Virus record (IMG/VR): IMGVR_UViG_3300008114_000003
Location: 62,001 to 126,000 of that record
DNA length: 64,000 nt
Reading direction: 5' to 3' (one strand)
Source of the DNA: a virus
Both the position numbers and the translations under genes were made by a program. Below are positions 1 to 7,532 of the stretch, piece after piece. Within the stretch, counting starts at the first letter, position 1. Each line of letters begins with the position of its first letter. The notes beneath the pieces were generated by a model that did no database searches, was not told where the DNA came from, and worked only from the letters and a program-made list of their open reading frames with translations.

Positions 1-428
1 TTCACCAAAACTTTAAATTTATATTGAAAATCATTGTTATACTTATATCTAAGTTTCTCATTTAATTTTTCTCTATTTTCGAACTTATATTTCCTACTCT
101 TAATTTTTATAGTATGTTTATTCTCCAAATATCTATTTTTAATTCTTTCAATAACCTCCTCTTTTGAGTTATATTTTTTTAATATTTTCGAACGTTTATC
201 TTTGTTATTTTTTACCCATTCATATGAACGGTCTATAACATCTTGTTTATTATTTTGATAATATTTATCCTTGATAGATTTAACCACTTCAATATTATTA
301 CTAATCCATTTTTTATTTCTACTATAACAACAATCTTTACAATCTTTACGCAATCCATCCTTAGAGGATTTTCTTTTATAGAAATTTATCTCATCCTTTT
401 CAATATTACAAATACTACAAATTTTCAT
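1..428 (-). CDS. HNH-family homing endonuclease, N-terminal part (runs off window)
   Basis: The reading frame opens at an ATG (complement of 426-428) and stays open to the window edge, about 142 codons. It starts MKICSICNIEKDEINFYKRK and has two CxxC pairs (CSIC, then CKDC), followed by a long Lys/Asn/Tyr-rich charged linker. This is the same architecture as the complete HNH endonucleases at 38852-39532, 40809-41396 and 47036-47599 (zinc ribbon, basic linker, C-terminal HNH). The catalytic HNH part would lie beyond the left edge, so nuclease identity is inferred from the shared N-terminal plan. Plus-strand open frames over the same bases are Phe/Leu-rich shadows. Confidence 0.75.
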   Translation of the reverse strand, partial: MKICSICNIEKDEINFYKRKSSKDGLRKDCKDCCYSRNKKWISNNIEVVKSIKDKYYQNNKQDVIDRSYEWVKNNKDKRSKILKKYNSKEEVIERIKNRYLENKHTIKIKSRKYKFENREKLNEKLRYKYNNDFQYKFKVLV

Positions 429-472
429 TTTATGAAACTTTTTTATTTTATATATAAAAAAGTTTCTCTTTC

Positions 473-664
473 CTAGTATACTTTTTTTATTAATTCTAAT
501 ACATCTAAAGTACCCTCTCTATATGAAAACTCCTTTAACCTTCTTTCAGGGAAATTAGAATTTCTCCATTTAGATGATACGGATTTAGTAACTTCGAAAT
601 ACTCTTCTAATTTTTGATTATATCTTTTCTGTATGTAAAATTCTATAAAAAATATATCTATCAT
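473..664 (-). CDS. hypothetical protein, 63 aa
   Basis: A short basic and aromatic protein ending LDVLELIKKVY. It contains KWRNSNFPERRL, which looks like a small folded helical domain. Function is not recognised. It sits between the partial HNH endonuclease and the divergent gene at 693, in the usual tight spacing of this genome. Codon use is like its neighbours. Confidence 0.5.
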   Translation of the reverse strand: MIDIFFIEFYIQKRYNQKLEEYFEVTKSVSSKWRNSNFPERRLKEFSYREGTLDVLELIKKVY

Positions 665-678
665 TCTAATTTATTATT

Positions 679-688
679 TTTATATATA
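679..688 (+). promoter_or_regulatory. TTTATATATA-N4-ATG start motif
   Basis: The decamer TTTATATATA lies exactly 4 nt before the ATG at 693. It belongs to the recurrent TT(A/T)ATATATA-N4-ATG signal of this window, proposed as a phage promoter giving nearly leaderless mRNA. Inference from recurrence. Confidence 0.5.
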
Positions 689-692
689 CTCT

Positions 693-1034
693 ATGAAAAG
701 AATAAAGTTGTTTGAGGAATTCCAATTTTCTTTTAATAAAGAAGATAAGATTAAATCTATTAAAAACCTACACGGTTTACCAAAAGAATTAAAAGAAGTT
801 GCTTATGAACTCGTTAAATATGTGACAAGTGTTAAAAAAGGTAAAGTTTTTGGACTAGAATTACACCCAGAATTAAAAAGGAAAATTAAAGAAGGTGGAT
901 ATCCAAATGGATATGATATGGGTATTGATAAAGATGGGTATTTTATTCATACTCATAGAGCGCGTAGCAAAAGTCATGATAAACCTAGTGGTATCACAGC
1001 TAAAGAAATGAAATTTATAGATTCAACTGGTTAA
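693..1034 (+). CDS. small protein with capsid-targeting-like N-terminus
   Basis: 113 aa starting MKRIKLFEEF, one of fourteen proteins here that share a Met-Lys-hydrophobic-x-Lys-x-Phe-x-Glu type N-terminus resembling the T4 internal-protein capsid-targeting sequence. The body is basic. The C-terminus has a distinctive stretch (GYFIHTHRARSKSH, then KFIDSTG) that I recall from other phage hypothetical proteins but cannot assign. The start is supported by the TTTATATATA-N4-ATG signal. Function unknown; an internal head protein is a hypothesis. Confidence 0.6.
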   Translation: MKRIKLFEEFQFSFNKEDKIKSIKNLHGLPKELKEVAYELVKYVTSVKKGKVFGLELHPELKRKIKEGGYPNGYDMGIDKDGYFIHTHRARSKSHDKPSGITAKEMKFIDSTG

Positions 1035-1035
1035 A

Positions 1036-1365
1036 TTATCTTAACATCCAGTCACCAGACTTTATTTCTTTGAAGTTTGAAACATCATGTTTATATTCAT
1101 AAACCCAACAATCTAAATCAGAAGATGTTCTAACCTTTTTTCTAATATATTCATCACCTTCAAATTCATCTAATTTATCAAATACAACAGGATCTATTAA
1201 ATAAACATCACCAACAACTTTACCTTCACCACTAACAAAGCCTGGATAAAAGTTATCAACTCTATATAATTTCCCCTTAATTGTAGATTTACCACAAAAT
1301 GTAGTCTTACCTAAAAGATCTCTAGCAGAGTCTCTAAACATACCATAAACAAATATATACTCCAT
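1036..1365 (-). CDS. gamma-glutamylcyclotransferase-like (GGCT/AIG2 fold) protein
   Basis: 109 aa. The N-terminus FVYGMFRDSA matches the family phosphate-loop signature YGTLR/YGSLR with substitutions. The mid region (GKLYRVDNFYPGFV, then VVGDVYLID) and the acidic DEFEGDEYIRK segment, which should carry the catalytic Glu, follow the family order. GGCT-fold enzymes release 5-oxoproline from gamma-glutamyl peptides or amines; the substrate here is unknown. It converges tail to tail with 693-1034. A TTAATATATA motif lies 5 nt upstream of its ATG. Confidence 0.75.
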   Translation of the reverse strand: MEYIFVYGMFRDSARDLLGKTTFCGKSTIKGKLYRVDNFYPGFVSGEGKVVGDVYLIDPVVFDKLDEFEGDEYIRKKVRTSSDLDCWVYEYKHDVSNFKEIKSGDWMLR

Positions 1366-1376
1366 AAATGTATATA

Positions 1377-1904
1377 TTAATTTAACAAATCGTTAATTAT
1401 ATGATCTCTATAATCATTAAAATATTTATTGAATTCTTCAACACCTACTCGGAATTCTTCATTCCTATCATTTAAAATTATTATCATTCCATGATAAATA
1501 GGATCCCAACAATAAAGATACTTAATATCTTCGTAAAATCTATATTTTCGACTACCATAATTATAGTCTAACTTACAATATTTTGTACAAATACAAACAA
1601 GAAAGTTATAAGTTACTTTTATATTTTCTCCACTTTTTCTATCCCAATGTCGCTTTATTTCTTGTTTTGATTTCGGGTTATATCCCTTTAATTTTTTAAC
1701 TCTTTTCCAACCAAGTATTTTATTGTGTATTTCTTTTTTATCATTATTACACTTTTTGATGAACTCTAATTCATCAATACCTAATCGTTTAGCAAACTTC
1801 TCAGGACTAAATCTAGTAAACTTATGAAAATCGACTAAATTATCTTCGGTTATTTTAGTCTTGATTAAACTATCATATAATGAGTTATATTCTTCTAATG
1901 TCAT
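1377..1904 (-). CDS. hypothetical protein, 175 aa
   Basis: Mostly helical N-terminal half with a possible helix-turn-helix-like stretch (SPEKFAKRLGIDELEFIKKC, about residues 33-52). The C-terminal half is rich in Tyr, Asp and Cys. No enzyme motif recognised. Its start overlaps the end of the HAD gene (1901) by 4 nt, so the two are probably co-transcribed. Confidence 0.6.
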   Translation of the reverse strand: MTLEEYNSLYDSLIKTKITEDNLVDFHKFTRFSPEKFAKRLGIDELEFIKKCNNDKKEIHNKILGWKRVKKLKGYNPKSKQEIKRHWDRKSGENIKVTYNFLVCICTKYCKLDYNYGSRKYRFYEDIKYLYCWDPIYHGMIIILNDRNEEFRVGVEEFNKYFNDYRDHIINDLLN

Positions 1905-2398
1905 TCTAAAAACTTTAAAATCTTACTTGATATGTTACATTGTTTTAAACCTTCTCGCTCACGAGTTTTAACGAAATTATCTAATTCACTTAAATCCATA
2001 TCATCAATAGCAACCCAATGTGTTACCTCTGGATGATTACTTAACCATAAGTTAATTTCATCTACTCGTATATCAGCTTTCTTAGTGATTGTTTGAAGTT
2101 CTGGTGTGAAATCAATAGGACCTTTTATAACACCATATCGGTGAAATAAATCTTTCATTTCATCTAACGTAGCATGTAAACGCCAATCACTAGAACAAAC
2201 TATCTCAGCACCAGATGTTAATATTATATCATTTAAAACATCAACTGCCATCTTATTGAAATTGTCTAAACGAATGTAAGCAGGAATATCATCTTCGTCT
2301 CCACCCTCAAGAATAAATCGTTTCTTTTTCTGAAAACGACTACTCCATTCACGACTTAAACAAACCACTCCGTCATGATCTAAAAATATTACCTTCAT
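1901..2398 (-). CDS. HAD-superfamily phosphatase, SAK (RNA-repair) type
   Basis: 165 aa. Motif I is FLDHDGVV (nucleophile Asp7, acid/base Asp9), motif II is CSSDWR (Ser69-Arg73), and the acidic motif is AIDDMD (Asp132/Asp133). The FLDxDGVL plus SSDWR combination is typical of the HAD_SAK_2 group, described from Swiss-Army-Knife RNA-repair proteins where a HAD domain is predicted to act on nucleic-acid end phosphates. With the kinase-only polynucleotide kinase at 16022 and two RNA ligases, it could supply the missing phosphatase step. Family call fairly firm; RNA role inferred. Confidence 0.7.
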   Translation of the reverse strand: MKVIFLDHDGVVCLSREWSSRFQKKKRFILEGGDEDDIPAYIRLDNFNKMAVDVLNDIILTSGAEIVCSSDWRLHATLDEMKDLFHRYGVIKGPIDFTPELQTITKKADIRVDEINLWLSNHPEVTHWVAIDDMDLSELDNFVKTREREGLKQCNISSKILKFLE

Positions 2399-2420
2399 TT
2401 TACAAATATATGAAAATTAA

Positions 2421-2606
2421 TTATAAAAAACTACTATTTCTATTATTATTCTTAATTGATTGTATAGAGAAATCTTTTATGTCACAATCAGTAATTGGAT
2501 TAGATGAATGACCATATGGAACCGCAGTATATCTCTTAACACCATCCTTATCAGTTTGAATGATTGAGTAAAGTTTTCCATCTTTTGAGTACCTAAAAAT
2601 TGTCAT
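2421..2606 (-). CDS. hypothetical protein, 61 aa
   Basis: A short protein, MTIFRYSKDGKLYSIIQ onward, predicted as a small beta-rich domain with a polar Asn-rich tail. It lies upstream of the HAD gene on the same strand. Function not recognised. Confidence 0.5.
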   Translation of the reverse strand: MTIFRYSKDGKLYSIIQTDKDGVKRYTAVPYGHSSNPITDCDIKDFSIQSIKNNNRNSSFL

Positions 2607-2643
2607 ATCTTTCTTATTTTTAATCTATTATATGTATATATTT

Positions 2644-2684
2644 ATGTCAAAATGTCATAATTAGTCTAATGGCATATAATTTGA
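2644..2684 (+). promoter_or_regulatory. stress-type promoter/operator upstream of the UVR-motif gene
   Basis: Box A is ATGTCAAAATGTCAT (2644-2658). TGGCA follows at 2670, then TTTGA from 2680; the start codon is 33 nt further on. The same three elements with identical spacing (26 and 10 nt) precede dnaK at 62561-62601, where box A is a perfect inverted repeat (ATGTCA-AAA-TGACAT). The TGGCA-N5-TTTG spacing resembles a -24/-12 promoter. I infer a stress-regulated promoter mimicking a host chaperone promoter. Confidence 0.6.
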
Positions 2685-2715
2685 AGATACTTATATAAAA
2701 AAAGAAAAAAAAGTT

Positions 2716-3036
2716 ATGAGAAAAATTTATTATTTATTTGATTTAGTTGATTTATTTTCAAATGAAAATATTTTTGAAAATAAAATGAATTATCCAAAAG
2801 ATGGTGATAAAAATTGGACCAAAACAACAGAAGAATTTGAATCTAATGGAATGACTATTAAAAAAGAAACTTGGGTTAGCCTGGATGGAACATCAACGTA
2901 TGTTAAAACATACACTGAAAACAAAAAGAGTATTGATGTCAAAGAGCTTGAATCCGCTTTAAAAATAGCAGTTGAAAAAGAAGAATATGAAAAAGCTGCT
3001 GAACTTCGTGACCAAATTAAGAAGTTGAAGAAATAA
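2716..3036 (+). CDS. UVR-motif protein (McsA/UvrB-C-like C-terminus)
   Basis: 106 aa. The N-terminal ~70 residues are unassigned. The C-terminal ~33 residues form a clear UVR motif (ALKIAVEKEEYEKAAELRDQ), the helical hairpin found in UvrB/UvrC, ClpC and the ClpC adaptor McsA. A promoter with the same architecture as that of dnaK lies upstream, and a ClpC-like ATPase with its own UVR segment is at 23782. I infer a stress-linked adaptor or scaffold; DNA-repair use is the alternative. A terminator follows directly. Confidence 0.65.
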   Translation: MRKIYYLFDLVDLFSNENIFENKMNYPKDGDKNWTKTTEEFESNGMTIKKETWVSLDGTSTYVKTYTENKKSIDVKELESALKIAVEKEEYEKAAELRDQIKKLKK

Positions 3037-3040
3037 AAAA

Positions 3041-3066
3041 AAGACCTCAAAATTGAGGTCTTTTTA
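3041..3066 (+). terminator. intrinsic terminator after the UVR gene
   Basis: Perfect 10-bp stem AAGACCTCAA / TTGAGGTCTT with a 2-nt loop and a T tract. Confidence 0.85.
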
Positions 3067-3069
3067 TTT

Positions 3070-3190
3070 TAAAAACACTATTCTGTGTTTGGGCCATCCA
3101 ATATTGGATTTGACTCCACCACCTTATTTTTCTAAATAAGGAAAATATGAAAGAAGATATTAATTATAAATTCTTTTTGTAGAAAAGTTT
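3070..3190. other. intergenic stretch with two small hairpins
   Basis: About 120 non-coding bases between convergent genes. It holds CCAATATTGG and CCTTATTTTTCTAAATAAGG, both self-complementary, next to an unusually GC-rich patch (TGGGCCATCC). No tRNA cloverleaf or intron core could be drawn by eye. It may be a small RNA or an old insertion scar. Confidence 0.25.
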
Positions 3191-3192
3191 TA

Positions 3193-3369
3193 TTATTTAT
3201 CACCTTTTTCTTCTTCAACTGAAGCCGCTCTATAAGGAGTAGCTAACTTCTTAATTTCACCAATGAATTTTCTTGCTTCACCAGCGTTTTTCTTAAATTT
3301 ACCATTATGAGCTGCGTCAAATTTTTCCCATAAATCTTTTAATTGTTCATAAACTTCTTGTTTTGACAT
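3193..3369 (-). CDS. histone-H1-like (Hc1-type) small basic protein
   Basis: 58 aa (MSKQEVYEQLKDLWEKFD onward) with a Lys/Ala-rich middle (GEARKFIGEIKKLATPYR). The pattern resembles the Hc1/histone-H1-like proteins common in Bacteroidota, which bind DNA and compact the nucleoid. It lies 44 nt downstream of uvsX on the same strand. It is shorter than many Hc1 proteins and lacks a long Lys/Ala tail, so the call is by resemblance only. Confidence 0.5.
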   Translation of the reverse strand: MSKQEVYEQLKDLWEKFDAAHNGKFKKNAGEARKFIGEIKKLATPYRAASVEEEKGDK

Positions 3370-3413
3370 ATTATTTTATTTTATTTTTTAGGGTTAAGTA
3401 CCCTTCGACTTTC

Positions 3414-4637
3414 TTATTCAAATAGATCTGCTGCATCACTATCAACATATCCATCATTATCATCATCATCTCCACCCATTACTTCATTGAACTGTTTTTC
3501 AACCTCTTCAATTTCATCCAATGATTTGAATCTGAAATAATCATTAACAATTGGTGCCATTTTTTCTAAAACATCTTGTGTAAACACCTCTTGAGTAAAT
3601 AATTGTTTTGTTGTAACTGATTTCCCTAAGTGAGAAATATACCAACGGTTTCCACCAGGAACAAACTTAATCTCACCAGTTGATTTATCAACTTCTTCTT
3701 TACCTTTTGCGATACCAATTTGTTCAAAGAATTCTGGACGACAAAATGCGTCTAAGCCAGTGTAAGGATTCATACCATGAATAAAAGATATATCAAATCT
3801 AATTTTCTTAGGTTTTGCCAATCTATTTTTTTGAGTTTTGAAAAGTACTGTAATACCGGAAGCACCTAAATCCATTTCATCCTCTTCAGAAGTTTTTAAT
3901 TTACTTTTTGACATAAATCCAATTACAGATGCTGAATAAAGTAGACCATTACCTCCGCGGAGTCGCTCTTGTGGAAAAAGATCCATTGTTAGATATGTAT
4001 GGTTTGCCACCAAAAGTGGAATTTCTAAGTAACCCAAGTCTGTATTTATACTTCTAAACATAGAACCAAGTGCTTTAGCTTTAGTCATATCTTGTTTAAT
4101 ATCACCTTTTAATAAATCTTCTTTTTCTTTATTTGAAGCCATTTGTCCCAAAGAATCTAAAACAATCATCAATTTAGGCATCTCATAACCAGCTAGTTTT
4201 TGTTCTTTTAACTCATCTATCAATTTTGTTAAAGTTATGTTCACGTCTTCTACTTTATTAGATCTAACTAATCTAAATTTATCTAAAGAGTTATCAATTC
4301 CAAATTTTGGTAAGTCTTCTAAATCAATAGCCTGTTCAGTATCAATGTATATTACTGAATATCCTAATTTCTGAGCTTGTTTAGCACATGAGTAACAAAG
4401 AAAGCTCTTACCAGCACCTGATTCACCAGCAAACGCAGTTATTCTATTTGTAGCAATACCACCCCCTAATAATCTACCAGATAAAGCAGCATCTAATAAA
4501 TAAACACCAGTTGTTATAAATTGTTTTTCTTTAATTTCTTTTTCTACTAAAATTGGAACTGATTTTGCAATATTATCTAATATTGATCCAACTTTACTAA
4601 ACTCAAATTTCTTCGTTTCTTTTCCTTGTTTTGCCAT
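3414..4637 (-). CDS. uvsX: UvsX-type RecA recombinase
   Basis: 407 aa, close to T4 UvsX (391). RecA-fold strand-exchange ATPase for phage recombination-dependent replication and repair. Walker A is GESGAGKS (residues 71-78), Walker B-like LMIVLDSLG follows near residue 160, and the DNA-binding loop region includes RLRGGNGLLYSAS. The C-terminus is very acidic (GGDDDDNDGYVDSDAADLFE), as in UvsX/RecA regulatory tails. A TTAATATATA motif lies about 30 nt upstream. A homing endonuclease is inserted just upstream on the other strand. Confidence 0.93.
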   Translation of the reverse strand: MAKQGKETKKFEFSKVGSILDNIAKSVPILVEKEIKEKQFITTGVYLLDAALSGRLLGGGIATNRITAFAGESGAGKSFLCYSCAKQAQKLGYSVIYIDTEQAIDLEDLPKFGIDNSLDKFRLVRSNKVEDVNITLTKLIDELKEQKLAGYEMPKLMIVLDSLGQMASNKEKEDLLKGDIKQDMTKAKALGSMFRSINTDLGYLEIPLLVANHTYLTMDLFPQERLRGGNGLLYSASVIGFMSKSKLKTSEEDEMDLGASGITVLFKTQKNRLAKPKKIRFDISFIHGMNPYTGLDAFCRPEFFEQIGIAKGKEEVDKSTGEIKFVPGGNRWYISHLGKSVTTKQLFTQEVFTQDVLEKMAPIVNDYFRFKSLDEIEEVEKQFNEVMGGDDDDNDGYVDSDAADLFE

Positions 4638-4740
4638 TTTAATTAAATTCTTTTTTATACTTTATATATTAAAAAATAATTCCCCCTTTATAAATTTTTT
4701 TAAAAACTCCAAAATAAATTATCAAGGAGGGAATAATTTA

Positions 4741-4750
4741 TTTATATATA
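4741..4750 (+). promoter_or_regulatory. TTTATATATA-N4-ATG start motif
   Basis: TTTATATATA placed exactly 4 nt before the ATG at 4755; member of the recurrent start-site motif. An imperfect inverted repeat (CCCCCTT ... AAGGAGGG) lies at 4680-4733 between the divergent uvsX and endonuclease genes. Confidence 0.5.
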
Positions 4751-4754
4751 CAAT

Positions 4755-5804
4755 ATGACTAGGGAAGAATTTTTAGAAAGAGCACGTGATAAGCATGGAT
4801 ATAAATATGAATATCCAAATTTGAAAGATAAAGTATTATCAACTGATGATATAGATATAATCTATAACGGTGAACTATATAGACAAAAAGTTGTTAAGCA
4901 CATAACATTGGGTCGTTGTCCAGAGAAAAATACACCAACAAAAACCACCGAGCAATTTATTAAAGAAGCTAAAGAAGTTTGGGGTGATAAATATGATTAT
5001 TCATTAGTAAAATATAAGGGAGCTCTTAAAAAGGTTAAGATAATATATGATGGTCTTATATTTGAACAGGTCGCTATTTCTCATTTACAGGGACAATGTT
5101 GTGAAAAAAATTTAACCAAAGATAATTTTATAAGAAAATCAATAAATAAACATGGTGATAAATACGATTATTCTATGGTTAAATATATATCAGGTGATAT
5201 TCCTGTTTTAATAGGATATAAAGGTGTGTATTATTTACAAAAACCATATAATCACATAGGTGGTTCTAAACCAGAGAATATTGAATTATCAGTAAGAAAG
5301 ACAACTAAAAAGTTTATACAAGAGGCTAATTTAGTTCATGATTTTAAGTTTAGTTATGATAAAACTGATTATGTTAAGAATCAGATTAAGGTTATAATTA
5401 CTTGTCCTATACATGGTGATTTTAATCAAACTCCACTTTCACATTTACAGGGTAATGGTTGCCCTAGTTGTAGTGAATCTCGTGGTGAAAAGTTAATTTC
5501 TAAATATTTGGATAAGAATGATATTTCATATTATAGACAGCATAAGTTTCCTGATTGTAAGAATATATTTCAATTACCATTTGATTTTTATTTACCGAAA
5601 TACAGAACTATAATAGAGTTTGATGGTAAACAACATTATGAGCCGATTGAACATTTTGGTGGTTTAGAGGCTTATGAGCGTTTAAAGGTGAATGATAAGA
5701 TTAAGAATGATTATTGTGAGGATAATTATATTAATATAATAAGAATTAGATATGATCAGATTGATCGTATTTATTATATATTAAATGAGAGTTTAAGATT
5801 ATAA
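4755..5804 (+). CDS. PD-(D/E)XK (EDxHD/Vsr-like) homing endonuclease
   Basis: 349 aa. Residues ~1-240 hold four degenerate repeats of about 60 aa (KHGYKYEY, WGDKYDYS, HGDKYDYS, HDFKFSYD), a putative DNA-reading array; the last ends CPIHGDFNQTPLSHLQGNGCPSC, a zinc-binding-like knuckle. The C-terminal nuclease has GEKLISKYL, PFDFYLP and IIEFDGKQHYEP, the Glu/Asp/Glu-x-Asp-x-x-x-His pattern of Vsr-like EDxHD homing nucleases. It is free-standing beside uvsX, a classic site for such elements. It overlaps the convergent gene at 5799 by 6 nt. Confidence 0.85.
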   Translation: MTREEFLERARDKHGYKYEYPNLKDKVLSTDDIDIIYNGELYRQKVVKHITLGRCPEKNTPTKTTEQFIKEAKEVWGDKYDYSLVKYKGALKKVKIIYDGLIFEQVAISHLQGQCCEKNLTKDNFIRKSINKHGDKYDYSMVKYISGDIPVLIGYKGVYYLQKPYNHIGGSKPENIELSVRKTTKKFIQEANLVHDFKFSYDKTDYVKNQIKVIITCPIHGDFNQTPLSHLQGNGCPSCSESRGEKLISKYLDKNDISYYRQHKFPDCKNIFQLPFDFYLPKYRTIIEFDGKQHYEPIEHFGGLEAYERLKVNDKIKNDYCEDNYINIIRIRYDQIDRIYYILNESLRL

Positions 5805-6221
5805 ACTAATACATACACAATAGTAATCATATCCTTGATGACCTCTTAATAAAGGTTGTTCATACAAAACTTCCACTTTATAATTAGGATATTCGTCTTT
5901 TAGGTTATTTATAGCACCTTCCAATTTAAGAAGGAATTCATTTGTTATTTTATTAAATTCAATAAAGTCGGATATTTCTCCTTTATATCCATCTGCTGTG
6001 AATTTCACTTCTAACTCAGGACAATTTATAAATACTCTACAATCTGTTGGGTTTCCACTTTCGGTTACTTCTTCAAGTGTTTCTGAATTGCCCCAACGGA
6101 ATTCACCACATTCATTATCTTCATTATATGAATATTCCACTAAATCAGTGAAACAATGTTTGATATACTCAACATCAATTGAATTATCGGTATTTTCGTT
6201 AAATTTTCTTAGGTGTTTCAT
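5799..6221 (-). CDS. MKHLRKFNE-tagged paralogue 1 (putative internal head protein)
   Basis: 140 aa beginning MKHLRKFNEN, then SIDVEYIKHCFTDLVE. First of three adjacent genes with the same N-terminal tag. Its body is closest to the third copy (6601-6993): both have EYIKHCF and DEYPNYK/N. The tag resembles the T4 capsid-targeting sequence, and FNE matches a hydrophobic-x-Glu prohead-protease cleavage site. Function otherwise unknown. Confidence 0.65.
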   Translation of the reverse strand: MKHLRKFNENTDNSIDVEYIKHCFTDLVEYSYNEDNECGEFRWGNSETLEEVTESGNPTDCRVFINCPELEVKFTADGYKGEISDFIEFNKITNEFLLKLEGAINNLKDEYPNYKVEVLYEQPLLRGHQGYDYYCVCISL

Positions 6222-6604
6222 ACTTTATATTCAATATTTATTTTTAACTCACCAATTCTATTTACAATGAAGTTAACTTCATTTCCTTCACTTTCTATAT
6301 CTTTAATTATGGCGTTTATACTATTAAGTGTTTCTTGTTTAATTCTTAATATTTCCATCTCATTTTCAATTGACGCTTTTAAAAAACCAGCATTTCCATA
6401 TGGTGATCTATTCCATAATTTACCTTCAACAGGTTCCAATTTAACTTCAACATAAACACATTGAACACCTTCCACTCTTATTGGTTTTGCTATCAAAATA
6501 TTAACATTATAGTAACCACTCTCTGAGATATCAGCAAAAAGTGTTTCTAGATATGATTTAGTTTCATCTTCAAAACTTTCATTAAATTTTCTTAGGTGTT
6601 TCAT
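6218..6604 (-). CDS. MKHLRKFNE-tagged paralogue 2 (putative internal head protein)
   Basis: 128 aa beginning MKHLRKFNES. The body (YLETLFADISESGYYNVNI onward) is more divergent than in copies 1 and 3 but has similar length and a similar alternating beta/helix plan. It overlaps both neighbours by 4 nt, so the triplet is one translationally coupled unit. Confidence 0.65.
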   Translation of the reverse strand: MKHLRKFNESFEDETKSYLETLFADISESGYYNVNILIAKPIRVEGVQCVYVEVKLEPVEGKLWNRSPYGNAGFLKASIENEMEILRIKQETLNSINAIIKDIESEGNEVNFIVNRIGELKINIEYKV

Positions 6605-6993
6605 TTTTTATTATTTATATTTATCTGGAAGTAGTCATTTGGTCTATCATCATCCTCTTCGTAATTTATTTCAATATTATAATTAGGATATTCATCTTTT
6701 AATCTTTTGATTGAGATATCAATTGATTTAATAATATGTGATATTCTTTCAGAATTACCAATCATTCTTTCAAAAGTTCCACCCTTAGTTATTCTAGGGA
6801 TATCTATGGTTAAATCAACATATTCGTCATTAAGTGTGATTTCATCGTTTGGATTATCACGTAGATAATCTTCATGTGTATCATATTCTACATCACATTC
6901 TGGATCATCTGATAAGTCATTAAAACAATGTTTGATATATTCTATATCAAGATGCTCATTTATACTTTCGTTAAACTTTCTTAGGTGTTTCAT
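6601..6993 (-). CDS. MKHLRKFNE-tagged paralogue 3 (putative internal head protein)
   Basis: 130 aa beginning MKHLRKFNES, then EYIKHCFNDLSDDPEC. Strongly acidic body with RLKDEYPNYNIEINYEEDD near the C-terminus, homologous to copy 1. First gene of the triplet in transcription order, directly downstream of 6993-7457. Confidence 0.65.
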   Translation of the reverse strand: MKHLRKFNESINEHLDIEYIKHCFNDLSDDPECDVEYDTHEDYLRDNPNDEITLNDEYVDLTIDIPRITKGGTFERMIGNSERISHIIKSIDISIKRLKDEYPNYNIEINYEEDDDRPNDYFQININNKK

Positions 6994-7457
6994 TATTTAA
7001 ATTTACCTGGGTATATTTTTCTCCACTCGTGACCTTGTGGTACATCAGATGCTCTAACACCAAATATCTTTTTCTCTGGACAAGTATCTTCTCCGTTTAA
7101 TAAGAAGTTGTTATTACAAGCCCAAACCTCAATATTTCTATTTATTCTTTGACCAACATGGAAAGGAAATCTAATATTAGCTTTATTGTCAATTGATTCT
7201 ATTCTCATTGAACTATCTAATACAACTGTTATTTGTAAATTTCTATTTCTTTTTCCTGTAAAAATTAGTTCTTTAGAGTTTAAATAGCTTTCACTTATTT
7301 CATCTTCTCCATTTTCTAACTCTTGTTCCATCTCAATCTTCTTTTTCTCTTCCTCTTCATCTAAATAACTAGGTAGATTTATTTCAGTTGGAGTGTCTTG
7401 GTTCCACTTGTGTTGAAACTTTCTTGCGAAGTCTTTATATTTTTCTATCTTTCCCAT
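6993..7457 (-). CDS. hypothetical protein, 154 aa
   Basis: I choose the ATG at 7457 (MGKIEKYKDFARKF) over the one at 7478. In the 7478 version the ATG falls inside the 4-nt spacer that follows the TTAATATATA motif (7479-7488), whereas other genes put their ATG after the spacer. The protein has a Glu/Lys-rich segment (residues ~32-60), then a beta-rich domain with two Cys (VWACNN, DTCPEKK) and a C-terminus HEWRKIYPGKFK. Function not recognised. Confidence 0.55.
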   Translation of the reverse strand: MGKIEKYKDFARKFQHKWNQDTPTEINLPSYLDEEEEKKKIEMEQELENGEDEISESYLNSKELIFTGKRNRNLQITVVLDSSMRIESIDNKANIRFPFHVGQRINRNIEVWACNNNFLLNGEDTCPEKKIFGVRASDVPQGHEWRKIYPGKFK

Positions 7458-7499
7458 AAATAATTTTTGATTATACATTATATATTAAAATATAATTAT

Positions 7500-7507
7500 T
7501 ATATTTG
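7500..7507 (+). promoter_or_regulatory. Bacteroidota-type -7 promoter element
   Basis: TATATTTG fits the host TAnnTTTG element; the start codon of the downstream gene is at 7533, leaving a leader of about 20 nt. Confidence 0.6.
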
Positions 7508-7532
7508 TAAAACAAACAAAAAAATAAAGGTC

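Noticed and set aside
34-476. Two plus-strand open frames (34-258 and 243-476) at the left edge
   Set aside because: They are Phe/Leu/Ile-rich antisense shadows of the minus-strand HNH-type endonuclease (1-428), which has a clear zinc ribbon.
3070-3190. tRNA or tmRNA-like structure (patch containing GACTCCACCACC)
   Set aside because: No complete cloverleaf or acceptor pairing could be drawn on either strand.
4679-4734. Inverted repeat CCCCCTT ... AAGGAGGG between uvsX and the endonuclease as an origin or operator
   Set aside because: Arms are imperfect and separated by about 35 nt; no iterons or other origin features nearby.
7458-7478. Seven-residue extension of the 154-aa gene (start 7478)
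   Set aside because: That ATG falls inside the 4-nt spacer after the TTAATATATA motif, unlike the other genes with this motif; 7457 preferred, though not proven.
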